This document shows positions 39,945 to 49,208 of a stretch of 64,000 nucleotides of DNA, piece after piece. The stretch covers positions 744,001 to 808,000 of the forward strand of contig NZ_CP029427.2 of the NCBI RefSeq assembly GCF_002266465.3. The letters run 5' to 3'. The notes under the pieces are model-generated. The model searched no databases. It was given only the letters and a program-made list of their open reading frames with translations, and was not told where the DNA came from. The DNA is from Bradyrhizobium symbiodeficiens (GTDB taxonomy: Bacteria > Pseudomonadota > Alphaproteobacteria > Rhizobiales > Xanthobacteraceae). Position numbers and translations under genes: made by a program. The first letter of the stretch is position 1; every line of letters starts with the position of its first letter.

Positions 39945-42900
39945 TTAATGCGCCGCCGAAGCCGAGCGCTTAGCTGCGACCGCCTTCGGTGCCGGTTTTG
40001 CGCTTGCCTGCGGTGCGCTGTCCCAGCCGCCGGCGGGCGCCGTGACGTTGACGGCATCGGCGGGCTGCGGCTCGGCGCTGAAGGTCTGGATCGCGAGCTT
40101 GGCGGCCGCGAGCGATTGCGGGTCGAGGCGCTTGGCGACGTCGTCGCGCTTGCCGGATGCGTCGGTGTCGCCCAGCGCGGCGGCGAGGCTGAACCATTTG
40201 TAGGATTCGGCGAGGTTCTGCTCCACGCCGATGCCCCGGGCATAGAGGATGCCGAGGTTGAACTGGCTGTCGGCGACGCCGCGATCGGCGGCCTTGCGGA
40301 ACCACTGCGCCGCGCTCTTGTAGTTGGCGCCGCGTCCACCGCCGTCGGCGTCGAGTACCGCGAGATTGTGCATCGCCTTGGCGTTGCCGCGCTCGGCAGC
40401 CTGGGTGTAGTAGCGGCGGGCGATGTCGGCGTCCTTCTTCACGCCGAGGCCCTTCTCGTAGAGCGTGCCGAGGCGGAAGGTCGCGGGGATCACGCCGGCC
40501 TGCGCCGCGCGGTCATACCATTTCGCAGCTTCGTCGTAATTCGTGGCAACACCCTTGCCTTCGGCAAAGCGCAGGCCGATTTCGTAGGCCGCGGTCGCAT
40601 CGCCCTTCATCGCGGCGGTGCGCAGCAGCGGGCCGCCGATGCCGTCAGGCAGTTTTTCGCTCGGCGGCACCTGGATCATGCCGAGCTTGGCGCGGCTCGT
40701 GCCCGACAGCGCGCCGGTGACGTCGCTGCTCGCGGCAGGCGGCGGCACGGCCGCGGCGGGCGCCGATGGAATCTCAACCGAAGCTGAGCTGGCGGCAGGA
40801 GCAGCCGGCGCGGCGTTGTTCTGGGATTGCCGTCCGATCGGCGTCGGCGAGGTCATCGATGGCGTGACCTGCTCGGGCGTGGCGGGCTTGTTCTCGATCA
40901 CCGGCGGCGGCGGAGCCTGCGGCGCCGGCTCGCTCAACGTATTGTCCATGGCCTGCGGCGTCGGCGGCGGGCTGCCCTCGAGCAGGTTCATCGCCATCTT
41001 GAAGGTGCCGAGCACGATGACGACCACGCTCGCGCCGACCAGCAGCGAGCGGATCTTCGAGGTGATGGTCGAGCTGCCGTCCTTGTCCTTGGCGCGATCG
41101 GCGCCGGCCTTGGCACCACCCTTGGCACCGCGCGCCGGCGCTTCCGGCTGTGCGGCGGCGGCTTGAGCGGCGCGGCGGGCGGCCGCGATGAAGCTCGACG
41201 ACGATACCGGCTCTTTCGCAGCAGCGGGAATGTCGCTGATCGCGCTTTCGGAGGCGGCGATGCGTTCCGACGGCGTGGCAACGCGCCCACCCGGCCGTGT
41301 GCCCGGCTCGAGCGGATGATCCGGCGGCAATTCCGGCGCGAGCGCGGCGCGCGCGGGCACCGTGTGCGGCTCCAGGATCTCGCTGATCGCGCGCGGCGGC
41401 ACCGGTGGTGCCGATGGCACCGGCGGCGGCGAGGCGGGGGCAGCGGCATGGAATTCACGCGGAGCGGCGGAAAAGGCGGCTTGAGCGAATGCGCTTTGGG
41501 CCTGTTGCTGCGCGGCGGGGTTCGGCAGCTCGGGCTTGGGATCGTATTTCGGCTGCTGGGCTTGCGGCCGCGGCTCACGCGCCATCGGCGGCGCGGGCTC
41601 CATGGGCGCGGCCATCGGCATCGGCTGCGGCGCAGGGGCCGGCGGCGCGGTGCGCACCGCGCGCAGATCGCCCTCGATCATCGAGAGGCGGTCGACGACA
41701 TGGCCGAGCGCGCTGTGGACGGCGTCGAGCGAATCCTGGGTGCTGCGGTTGGTCTCGGTCTGGCTGAAGCGGATGTCCGACAGCTCGCGCCTGACCAGAT
41801 CGACCATTCCGGAATCGTCCGGGGCCGCGGAGCTGCGGCTCTCGGCCAGCGCAGAATAGGTCGCCTGCTGTCGCTCGAGGTGCCTGAGGATGTCGTGCAG
41901 CCCGTCCTCGACGCGGCTCAAATTGCCGTTGCGCGGATCGGCGGCGGCTTCGATCCGCTCCAGCAGATACGAGACGCGCTGTTCGAGATGGGCAAAGGTC
42001 GAGGCCGAATCGTTGCCGACCTGCATGCGGTCGAAACGGTCCGACAGCGCGCGGATCGCGGATTCCAGGTGCTCGGTGCTCTCGGTGGCTTGCGGCCGCT
42101 CGCGCGTTTCCAGCGCCGCGGTGAGCGCCGCAATGCGCTGCTCCAGCACCGCAAAGCTGTCGCCCTGGCCGGAGGCGCGGGTGACCTGGTCGACCTTGGA
42201 CGACAGCAGCTGCACGTCTTCGGACAGGCGTGCCAGCGCTTCGTTGGAGGCGACGTTGGAGACGATGCCCCGCAGCGCTGCGATCGCGCTTTCGAGCTGA
42301 TGCACCGTCGAGGGATCGTCATTGGCGCGCAGGATCAGGTCGAGCTTGGCGCCGAGATTGCGGATCGCCTCGTCATAGCCGGTGAGCTGCTCCGCCGGCG
42401 TCAGCGTGCGCAGCACCTGCTTGATGTCGGACAGCGCGTGCTCGATGCCCGACAGCACCTGGCCGTCGGTGCCGTTGGAACGTGTCTCGTCGATCCGCCG
42501 GTGCAGCGAGCGGATCTCGTTCTCGATCGACTCGATCGCGCGCCGCGGCATCGCCTCGGTGATGGCATTGCGGATCTCGGCAAGCTCGCTGCGGAACGCG
42601 TTGATCGCCTGCTCGGTATTGTCGGGACGCTGCAGCGACTCGATCTGGCTCGTGATCTTGAGCAGATGGCGCTCGAGTGCGGAAAAATCCGGCCCCGGCT
42701 GCGGTGGCGGCGGAGCATAGGCAGGCGCGGGCGGCGCCATCGGGGGTGCGAAAGGAGCGGCCCAGGGAGTTGCATTGGGCGCAATCGAGGGCGCGGCACG
42801 CGGCGGCATTTGCCGCGGCGTGAAGCCGTCGAGCTCGCTCTGTCGCGCGGTGATCTCGGCGACGGCGACGTCGAACGAAGCGGGGCTCAGGGGCGGGGCG

Positions 42901-43415
42901 TTGCGATAGACCTGCGCTGCCGCACGCTCGACCGCATCGGCCTGGCGCTGGCGCGTATCGGCCGGCGCGGGGCGCGGAGCCGGAGGTTGCTGCGGTTGAG
43001 GCTGCTGCGGCCTCGAGATTTGCGACAGCCGTGCATCGAGCCGCGAGATCGCATCGTTGAGCTGGCGCGCAACGCCCTGCTCGCGCGCGACGTCTGGCCG
43101 CGAAGGGTCCTGCCGCGACGAATCTTGTCGTGAAGTATCCCTGCGCTGCGCGGGCTTGGAGATCCGTTCGATCTGCTGGGTGATCGCGTCGAGCCGCTGG
43201 TGGATGTCGGCGACTTCGCGGCTCTCCTGGCTCGGAGCGGGCGGAGCTTGCGGACGCTGGTCGTAAGGTTCGCGAAAGTTCGGGGGAGCAGTCTCGCCGA
43301 GGGTGGAGTTCAGCCAATCGTTGAGTGACATGCCGGCACGACGCGCAGCAGCTTCGGCCCGCTCCCTGACGGATGGATCGATGCCGTCAACACTCCACGA
43401 TACGCGCGAATTCAT
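39945..43415 (-). CDS. PodJ-like polar localisation factor with SEL1 repeats
   Basis: 1156 residues. The N-terminus (MNSRVSWSVDGIDPSVRERA ... AGMSLNDWLNSTL) resembles PodJ and its relatives. It is followed by a long Pro/Gln-rich and coiled-coil region (about 50-780), one membrane segment (about 790-808, LLVGASVVVIVLGTFKMAM), a Pro/Ala linker, and four periplasmic SEL1-type repeats (about 935-1090: AAKWYDRAAQAGV, ARRYYTQAAERGN, AAQWFRKAADRGV, SYKWFSLAAALGD). PodJ-type proteins organise cell poles in alphaproteobacteria; that role is inferred from architecture only. ATG 43415 was chosen over the longer frame because the conserved N-terminus begins there. Confidence 0.82.
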   Translation of the reverse strand: MNSRVSWSVDGIDPSVRERAEAAARRAGMSLNDWLNSTLGETAPPNFREPYDQRPQAPPAPSQESREVADIHQRLDAITQQIERISKPAQRRDTSRQDSSRQDPSRPDVAREQGVARQLNDAISRLDARLSQISRPQQPQPQQPPAPRPAPADTRQRQADAVERAAAQVYRNAPPLSPASFDVAVAEITARQSELDGFTPRQMPPRAAPSIAPNATPWAAPFAPPMAPPAPAYAPPPPQPGPDFSALERHLLKITSQIESLQRPDNTEQAINAFRSELAEIRNAITEAMPRRAIESIENEIRSLHRRIDETRSNGTDGQVLSGIEHALSDIKQVLRTLTPAEQLTGYDEAIRNLGAKLDLILRANDDPSTVHQLESAIAALRGIVSNVASNEALARLSEDVQLLSSKVDQVTRASGQGDSFAVLEQRIAALTAALETRERPQATESTEHLESAIRALSDRFDRMQVGNDSASTFAHLEQRVSYLLERIEAAADPRNGNLSRVEDGLHDILRHLERQQATYSALAESRSSAAPDDSGMVDLVRRELSDIRFSQTETNRSTQDSLDAVHSALGHVVDRLSMIEGDLRAVRTAPPAPAPQPMPMAAPMEPAPPMAREPRPQAQQPKYDPKPELPNPAAQQQAQSAFAQAAFSAAPREFHAAAPASPPPVPSAPPVPPRAISEILEPHTVPARAALAPELPPDHPLEPGTRPGGRVATPSERIAASESAISDIPAAAKEPVSSSSFIAAARRAAQAAAAQPEAPARGAKGGAKAGADRAKDKDGSSTITSKIRSLLVGASVVVIVLGTFKMAMNLLEGSPPPTPQAMDNTLSEPAPQAPPPPVIENKPATPEQVTPSMTSPTPIGRQSQNNAAPAAPAASSASVEIPSAPAAAVPPPAASSDVTGALSGTSRAKLGMIQVPPSEKLPDGIGGPLLRTAAMKGDATAAYEIGLRFAEGKGVATNYDEAAKWYDRAAQAGVIPATFRLGTLYEKGLGVKKDADIARRYYTQAAERGNAKAMHNLAVLDADGGGRGANYKSAAQWFRKAADRGVADSQFNLGILYARGIGVEQNLAESYKWFSLAAALGDTDASGKRDDVAKRLDPQSLAAAKLAIQTFSAEPQPADAVNVTAPAGGWDSAPQASAKPAPKAVAAKRSASAAH

Positions 43416-43658
43416 GACTCTGTCCGGTTCCGACTCCGGCGCCCCACCCGGCGCCTCCAGTCTCCCCACGCGTGCCGGTTGCAAGACAATCGGATTTGGC
43501 GCGGGTCGTCTGCCTCGAAAACCGACTTTTGTCCGTTACGGTAAATAACGGGTTAAGGAACGCGTCGCCGGTGTCTTAAAGTTGGGCGGGGAAACCACCG
43601 GACAGGTGCGCTATCTCCTCCGCGCCGACACCTTGCCCCCTCATTGCCGACAGCGCAC

Positions 43659-44162
43659 CTAGCGCCCCGGCGGATGCAAGCGGGTGTCCAGGGCAAACGG
43701 CTCCTGCGATCTCATGCTGTAGGAACCGGCAGCGTTGGACGCGGTGAAGATCAGGTTCCAGCTCGCCGTCGAAACCACGCTCGGAATCACAACGAACCTG
43801 TGTGTCGCCAGCAAGCCATCCCCGAATGCCTGCTGGCCGGCACTTGGTAGGCCCAGTCTCAGCCAATTGGGATTTGGAATCGTGTCGGGCGCAACCACGA
43901 AGACACCGGCCGGATCAATGGTGGCCGACGTGATCACATGGGGCACTATGTCCAGAGCCCGAAAGCCCTTATGGACGGCGACCTCCAGAATCGCTGTTGC
44001 AGGATCGATCGAGCAATATACCGCACGAACGCCTCTGCTGTTCCAGCGACCGCCGACGAGAAAGGCGCCTTCGCCACTGTCCCAAGTCGCTGAGAATTTG
44101 GATTGATCAAGACGCCAGGCCACCAGCTCGGAGCCTCCGAGCGCGGCGGGAAGCGGTGTCAC
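43659..44162 (-). CDS. RES-domain toxin (NAD-degrading)
   Basis: 167-residue RES domain protein: AWRLDQSKFSATWDSGEGAF, GGRWNSRGVRAVYCS (the Arg/Ser pair of the family), ILEVAVHKG and a C-terminal SSWNL-like segment STASWNLIF. RES toxins deplete cellular NAD+ and are neutralised by a co-encoded Xre-type antitoxin. The GTG 44162 start overlaps the antitoxin stop by 4 bases (GTGA). The reading frame is intact, whereas its antitoxin gene is frameshifted. Confidence 0.87.
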   Translation of the reverse strand: MTPLPAALGGSELVAWRLDQSKFSATWDSGEGAFLVGGRWNSRGVRAVYCSIDPATAILEVAVHKGFRALDIVPHVITSATIDPAGVFVVAPDTIPNPNWLRLGLPSAGQQAFGDGLLATHRFVVIPSVVSTASWNLIFTASNAAGSYSMRSQEPFALDTRLHPPGR

Positions 44163-44633
44163 GCGTAAACGCCGTATTCGAGCCGTGCCAAAAAGTCTTC
44201 GACCAGTTCAACGCCGGCTGGCGTCGCCAGCAGGTCGATCGGTTTGCGTTGATCGAGGCCTATGGCCGGACGCTCCAGCCACTGCTCGGCCTCCTCCTTT
44301 GATCCGAAAATCGAAGTCGCCTTCGCCAATATCTCTGCAAGCTTCCATGCGCGGCCGCTCTGCTCGGGGCTGAGCTGCCGAATGTCTTCGGCCGTATGGC
44401 GCTGGTAAGTTCGATGGCTCATTCCGATCGCTCGCGCGAACGAATCGTCCCAGCGGAGAAAACGCGAAATTTGCGACCAGATACACCAGCGCCTTGGACG
44501 GAAGACCATTCAGGAGAAGTTCGTGAGCCTCCAGCGGACTCCGGGGCATCTTTCGAAAGGTGGAGGTCCCTCCAAGAAGTCGGGCGACCGCTGCCAACCT
44601 GGCAACGTCGGGGGATTGAGCAAGTTCGTTCAT
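44159..44633 (-). pseudogene. Xre/MbcA/ParS-type antitoxin, frameshifted
   Basis: Partner antitoxin of the RES toxin. The N-terminal part (44633 to about 44463, MNELAQSPDVARLAAVARLL ... GLPSKALVYLVANFA) and the C-terminal toxin-binding domain (FLRWDDSFARAIGMSHRTYQ ... PIDLLATPAGVELVEDFLAR) lie in different frames. Removing one base from the A4 run at 44459-44462 (TTTT on the minus strand) joins them into a 157-residue protein of normal family shape. An internal ATG at 44422 could still give an 87-residue fragment holding the toxin-binding domain. The original start could be ATG 44633 or GTG 44648. Confidence 0.85.
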
Positions 44634-44720
44634 AAGCAATCTCGCCACTTGTCGTTTGTAAGATGACAGGTGGCGCCCAGACTTTCAAGGGCACGGGCAG
44701 ATGGCCGCCGCGGGCCGAAC

Positions 44721-45311
44721 TCAACCCTTCCCCTCGCGCTTGCCGTCTTCCAGCGGCACCACCGTGGCCTTGCCGCTCATCGCCGACAGCGCATCGAGCG
44801 TCTCTTCGCAGAAGTCGGCCACCATCTGCTCATGCCGGGCGCCCAAGCGGAGCAGGAGCAGGTTTCCGAGATCAAGCCGGCCCTCCGCCGTTCCCTCCGG
44901 GAAGCGCTTCTTCAGGATGCGCTCGTAATTGGCGTGGCGGTCGCGGTGGTGTTCCAGGCGGGCCATCAAATCGGTGCGCAGCGGCTCGATGTCGATGCTG
45001 TCGAGCGCATGGAGGCGGACCAGGAGGTCGTCCTTGGTCGAGGCCGGCGTGCTTGGCCGCGCGGCCCAGTGCCGCAGCGCTGTTCTGCCCTCCGGAGTAA
45101 GCGTATAAACCAGCTTGTTGGGCTTGCCTGTTTGCACGACCTCGCGTCCCTGGATGTGGCCGCGGTCGCGTAGCTTGGAGAGTTCCCGGTAGATCTGCTG
45201 GTGGTCGGCCTTCCAGAAGAAGCCGATCGAGGAGTCGAATGTCTTGGCGAGTTCGTAGCCCGTCATCGGGCGTTCCGTCAGGCATGCGAGGATTGCGTCG
45301 CCCAGTGCCAT
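44721..45311 (-). CDS. PadR-family transcriptional regulator
   Basis: 196 residues from ATG 45311 with a GGAGG-type site before it. The N-terminal PadR winged helix (MTGYELAKTFDSSIGFFWKA, HQQIYRELSKLRDRGHIQGR) is followed by a Vir_act_alpha_C-type helical dimerisation domain. It is divergent from the SnoaL-like gene at 45509, with a strong palindrome between. It probably represses that gene and itself. Confidence 0.92.
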   Translation of the reverse strand: MALGDAILACLTERPMTGYELAKTFDSSIGFFWKADHQQIYRELSKLRDRGHIQGREVVQTGKPNKLVYTLTPEGRTALRHWAARPSTPASTKDDLLVRLHALDSIDIEPLRTDLMARLEHHRDRHANYERILKKRFPEGTAEGRLDLGNLLLLRLGARHEQMVADFCEETLDALSAMSGKATVVPLEDGKREGKG

Positions 45312-45355
45312 GACCGGCCCTCCTTCTTCGACCTCGACCAACTCGCTTGACTTTA

Positions 45356-45385
45356 TGCGCATTGGCGCATATGCGTCAATGTGCA
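45356..45385. promoter_or_regulatory. Candidate PadR operator
   Basis: Near-perfect 30-base palindrome. The central 20 bases ATTGGCGCATATGCGTCAAT (45361-45380) have one mismatched pair, and the flanks TGCGC/GTGCA extend it. It sits 45 bases upstream of the padR start and 124 bases upstream of the SnoaL-like gene, as expected for an autoregulatory operator. Confidence 0.75.
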
Positions 45386-45448
45386 TATGGAGTATGCGGG
45401 GCGGCCTCAAAATCCGGCCTGTGAAAGCTCAACGAAATCAATCAGCTC

Positions 45449-45475
45449 GCTACTGTGCATGGGGTTGTTTTCGCA
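45449..45475. repeat. 27-bp sequence identical to 16166-16192
   Basis: Second copy of the 27-base intergenic sequence, again followed by a T run (ATTTTTTAT). It lies 34 bases before the SnoaL-like gene, so it could be part of its leader. Confidence 0.75.
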
Positions 45476-45508
45476 TTTTTTATAAGGCCTTGAGGGAGGC
45501 ACCCGAGA

Positions 45509-45892
45509 ATGACCGGTCTCGACTCCTGGTACGGCTACATGAAGTCTCATGATCGCGCCGCGCTCTGGGACCTCCTGCATCCCGACGCCGTCTTCGAAAG
45601 TCCCGTCGTGCATTCGCCGCAGCGCGGGCGCGACATCACCTTCAAATACCTCTCCAGCGCCGAGAAGGTGCTCGGCGGTCCCGGATTCACCTATGTCGGT
45701 GAGTGGACCAGCGAGCGCGGCGCCGTGCTCGAATTCAAGACCATGATCGACGGTATCGAGATCAATGGCGTCGACATCATCAGCTTCGATGCCGAGGGAC
45801 ACATCACGAATTTCAAGGTGATGGTGCGTCCGCTCAAGGCGATCAACATGCTGCACCGTCTGATGGCAGAGCAGCTGGCCGCCCAATCATGA
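45509..45892 (+). CDS. SnoaL-like/nuclear transport factor 2-fold protein
   Basis: 127 residues: WYGYMKSHDRAALWDLLHPD, AVFESPVVHSPQRGRDITFK, then beta strands through VDIISFDAEGHITNFKVMVR. This is the NTF2-like superfamily (small-ligand binding or isomerase). ATG 45509 follows GAGGGAGG. It is divergent from PadR and precedes a beta-oxidation gene set in the same direction, so a role with acyl-CoA or related metabolites is possible but unproven. Confidence 0.85.
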   Translation: MTGLDSWYGYMKSHDRAALWDLLHPDAVFESPVVHSPQRGRDITFKYLSSAEKVLGGPGFTYVGEWTSERGAVLEFKTMIDGIEINGVDIISFDAEGHITNFKVMVRPLKAINMLHRLMAEQLAAQS

Positions 45893-45995
45893 CCCTGCCC
45901 CGAGGTTGTAGAACCCGCTAAGCTCGCGGATGAAGCTGCGCCGCAGGGATCGTTCAGAGAATTCCACCACTTCAAGCCCATGCCGGGAGACCGCA

Positions 45996-47786
45996 ATGCC
46001 GATCTACAAAGCCCCCGTCGAAGACGTGAACTTCCTGCTCAACGACGTCTTCCAGATCGACCGCTACGACAATCTGGCCGGCTTCTCCGACGCGTCGAGC
46101 GACGTGCGCGAAGCCATTCTGGGCGAAGCTGCCAAGCTCGCCGAAGAGGTGCTGCAGCCGCTCAATCGCGTGGGCGATCTCGAAGGCTGCAAGCGCGCCG
46201 ATGACGGCAGCGTCACCACGCCGAAGGGCTTCAAGGAAGCGTTCAAGCAGGTCGCGGAGGGCGGCTGGCTCGGTCTGTCGGCGCCGACCGAGTTCGGCGG
46301 CCAGGGCCTGCCGGTGACGCTCTCGCAGGCGGTCAACGAATTCCAGATCTCCGCCAACATGGCGTTCTCGATGTATGGCGGTCTCACCATGGGCGCGACC
46401 GCGGCGCTGATCGTTCATGGCACGCCCGAGCAGAAGCAGACCTACGTGCCGAAGATGGTCGCCGGCGAATGGACCGGCACCATGAACCTGACCGAGCCGC
46501 ATTGCGGCACCGATCTCGGCATGCTCCGCACCAAGGCGGTGCGGCAGGCCGACGGCAGCTTCAAGATCACGGGCACCAAGATCTTCATCTCCGCCGGCGA
46601 GCATGACCTCGCCCCCAACATCATCCACCTCGTGCTCGCGCGCATCGAGGGCGCACCCGCCGGCATCAAGGGCGTGTCGCTGTTCGTGGTGCCCAAGTTC
46701 CTTGTGAATCCGGATGGCACAGTCGGTGCCCGCAACGGCGTCGTCTGCGGCTCGATCGAGCACAAGATGGGCATCCACGGCAATTCGACCTGCGTGATGA
46801 ACTACGACAGCGCCACCGGCTGGCTGATCGGCGAAGAGAACAAGGGCATGCAGGGCATGTTCGTGATGATGAACGAGGCGAGGCTCGGCGTCGCCGTGCA
46901 GGGTCTCGCGCAGTCCGAGGTCGCCTATCAGAACGCGGTCGCCTATGCCCGCGAGCGCATCCAGGGCCGCTCGCTCACCGGCGTGAAGGCGCCCGACAAG
47001 CAGGCCGACCCGATCATCGTGCATCCCGACGTGCGCCGCACGCTGCTCTCGATCCGCGCCTTCAACGAGGCCGCGCGCGCCTTCGTGATGTGGACCGCGC
47101 TGAAGAGCGACGTCGCCCACCGCTCCGAAGACCCGAAGGACCGCCAGGCCGCCGACGACCACATGGGCCTGATGACGCCGGTGCTGAAGGGCTTCCTCAC
47201 CGATTACGGCTTCGCCAACGCGGTGCAGGCGCAGCAAATGTATGGCGGCCACGGCTACATTGCCGAGCACGGCATGGAGCAGTTCGTGCGCGATGCGCGC
47301 ATCGCCATGATCTATGAAGGCGCCAACGGTATCCAGGCGCTCGACCTCGTCGGCCGCAAGCTGCCGCGCGACGGCGGCCGCGCTATCATGGCCTTCTTCG
47401 GCGAGGTCATGGCCTTCGCCAAGGAGAACGGCGGCGACGAGGCACTGAAGCCGTTCATCACCCCGCTCTCGACCTCGCTCGGCCATCTCCAGCAGGCGAC
47501 CACCTGGCTGATGCAGAACGCGATGGCGAAGCCCGACAATGCCGGCGCTGCCGCAACCGATTACCTGCATCTCTTCGGCTTCGTCGCGCTCGGCTACATG
47601 TGGGCCAAGATGGCCAAGGTGACGAATGCCAAGATTGCCGAGAGCGGGGCGACGCCCTATCTCTCCACCAAGCTCGTCACCGGCCGTTTCTTCATGGAGC
47701 GGATGCTGCCGGAGACCGCCGCCAATCTCGCGTGCATCCAGGCCGGCTGCGCCACCATCATGGAATTGCCGGCGGAAGCGTTCTGA
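45996..47786 (+). CDS. Acyl-CoA dehydrogenase (long form, DmdC-like)
   Basis: 596-residue flavoenzyme that oxidises acyl-CoA to trans-2-enoyl-CoA. Typical landmarks: MNLTEPHCGTDLGMLRTKAV (FAD/substrate loop), the MIYEGANGIQ segment with catalytic Glu E441, and a C-terminal extension to LACIQAGCATIMEL. The 596-residue length and N-terminal extension (MPIYKAPVEDVNFLLNDVFQ) place it in the group that includes FadE-type and DmdC (methylmercaptopropionyl-CoA) enzymes, so the acyl chain is not certain. ATG 45996 has GGGAGA upstream. Followed by thiolase and FadJ genes. Confidence 0.92.
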   Translation: MPIYKAPVEDVNFLLNDVFQIDRYDNLAGFSDASSDVREAILGEAAKLAEEVLQPLNRVGDLEGCKRADDGSVTTPKGFKEAFKQVAEGGWLGLSAPTEFGGQGLPVTLSQAVNEFQISANMAFSMYGGLTMGATAALIVHGTPEQKQTYVPKMVAGEWTGTMNLTEPHCGTDLGMLRTKAVRQADGSFKITGTKIFISAGEHDLAPNIIHLVLARIEGAPAGIKGVSLFVVPKFLVNPDGTVGARNGVVCGSIEHKMGIHGNSTCVMNYDSATGWLIGEENKGMQGMFVMMNEARLGVAVQGLAQSEVAYQNAVAYARERIQGRSLTGVKAPDKQADPIIVHPDVRRTLLSIRAFNEAARAFVMWTALKSDVAHRSEDPKDRQAADDHMGLMTPVLKGFLTDYGFANAVQAQQMYGGHGYIAEHGMEQFVRDARIAMIYEGANGIQALDLVGRKLPRDGGRAIMAFFGEVMAFAKENGGDEALKPFITPLSTSLGHLQQATTWLMQNAMAKPDNAGAAATDYLHLFGFVALGYMWAKMAKVTNAKIAESGATPYLSTKLVTGRFFMERMLPETAANLACIQAGCATIMELPAEAF

Positions 47787-47841
47787 GCCTGCTTCCGCTG
47801 CCTGCTCCCAATCGTATCGAACATCACATCAGGAGGGCGTC

Positions 47842-49050
47842 ATGCCTGAGGCATTCATCTACGACCACGTTCGCACCCCCCGTGGCCGCGGCAAGGCCGA
47901 CGGTTCGCTGCACGAAGTCACCGCGCTCGCGCTCGCGACGGTGCCGCTGAAGGCGCTGAAGGACCGCAACAATCTGCCCGAGGATTCCGTCGACGACGTC
48001 ATCCTGGGCGTGGTCGATCCGGTCGGTGAAGCCGGCTCCGACATCGCGCGCTTCGCGGCGCTGAAAGCAGGTCTCGGCGAAGCCGTGCCCGGCGTGCAGA
48101 TCAGCCGCTTCTGCGCCTCCGGCCTCGATGCCGTGAACTTCGCCGCAGCCCAGGTGATGAGCGGCCAGCACGAACTCGTGATCGGCGGCGGCGCCGAGTC
48201 CATGAGCCGCGTCGGCATCGGCGCCTCCGGCGGCGCCTGGCCGATGGATCCCTCGATGGCGGTGCCCGCTTATTTCATGCCGCAGGGCGTCTCGGCCGAT
48301 CTGATCGCCACCAAATACGGTTTCTCGCGCGACGATGTGGATGCCTATGCGGTGCAGAGCCAGCAGCGCGCCGCGAAGTCCTGGGAGGAAGGCCGCTTCG
48401 ACAAGTCGATCGTCCCGGTGAAGGATATCAACGGACTCACCATCCTCGCCAAGGACGAGCACATGCGTCCTTCGACGACGATGCAGTCGCTGGCGCAGCT
48501 GCAGCCCGCGTTCACGATGATGGCGCAGATGGGCGGCTTCGACGGCGTCGCGATCCAGTCGCACCCGGAGATCGAGCGGGTCAACTACGTGCACCATGCC
48601 GGCAATTCGTCGGGCATCGTCGACGGCGCCGGCGCCGTGCTGCTCGGCAGCAAGGACGCGGGTGCCAAATTCGGCCTGAAGCCGCGCGCAAAAATCCGCG
48701 CGTTCGCCAACATCGGCTCGGAGCCGGCGATGATGCTGACCGGTCCGGTCGACGTCACCGAAAAACTGTTCGCGCGCTCCGGCATGAAGAAGTCGGACAT
48801 CGACCTGTTCGAGCTCAACGAGGCCTTCGCCTCGGTCGTGCTGCGCTACATCCAGGCCTTCGACATCGACAACGCCAAGATCAACGTCAATGGCGGCGCC
48901 ATCGCGCTCGGCCATCCGCTCGGCGCGACCGGCGCGATGATCCTCGGTACCGTGCTCGACGAGCTCGAGCGCACCAACAAGTCGACCGCCCTGGTGACGC
49001 TGTGCATCGGCGGCGGCATGGGCACGGCGACCATCATCGAGCGGGTGTAA
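47842..49050 (+). CDS. Acetyl-CoA C-acyltransferase (thiolase, FadA/FadI type)
   Basis: 402-residue thiolase that cleaves 3-ketoacyl-CoA to acetyl-CoA and a shortened acyl-CoA. Active-site residues are visible: nucleophile C91 ([11 protein letters not shown]), H358 ([14 protein letters not shown]) and C388 ([10 protein letters not shown]). ATG 47842 follows a perfect AGGAGG. It lies 55 bases after the acyl-CoA dehydrogenase and before the FadJ-type enzyme; together these cover all four beta-oxidation steps. Confidence 0.95.
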   Translation: MPEAFIYDHVRTPRGRGKADGSLHEVTALALATVPLKALKDRNNLPEDSVDDVILGVVDPVGEAGSDIARFAALKAGLGEAVPGVQISRFCASGLDAVNFAAAQVMSGQHELVIGGGAESMSRVGIGASGGAWPMDPSMAVPAYFMPQGVSADLIATKYGFSRDDVDAYAVQSQQRAAKSWEEGRFDKSIVPVKDINGLTILAKDEHMRPSTTMQSLAQLQPAFTMMAQMGGFDGVAIQSHPEIERVNYVHHAGNSSGIVDGAGAVLLGSKDAGAKFGLKPRAKIRAFANIGSEPAMMLTGPVDVTEKLFARSGMKKSDIDLFELNEAFASVVLRYIQAFDIDNAKINVNGGAIALGHPLGATGAMILGTVLDELERTNKSTALVTLCIGGGMGTATIIERV

Positions 49051-49058
49051 CGAGCTGC

Positions 49059-49150
49059 CGTAGGGTGGGGGAAAGCGAAGCGTGCCCACCACTGCCGTCT
49101 TTCGCGAATGATGGTGGGCACGGCGCAAGAGCGCCTTTGCCCACCCTACG
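49059..49150. repeat. Interspersed inverted repeat (pair with 19918-20008)
   Basis: Outer arms CGTAGGGTGGG and CCCACCCTACG are exact inverted copies, with GTGCCCACCA and TGGTGGGCAC inside. It lies between thiolase and fadJ, which are transcribed in the same direction, so it may add a hairpin to the operon mRNA. Confidence 0.75.
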
Positions 49151-49208
49151 AGATATCAAGTCAACCGCCGCGCCGAACACTGGCCGCTGGCACCGAGGAG
49201 CAACCAAC

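Noticed and set aside
40827..43133. 768-residue plus-strand frame opposite the PodJ-like gene
   Set aside because: Arg-rich shadow frame. The minus-strand protein has a membrane helix and SEL1 repeats.
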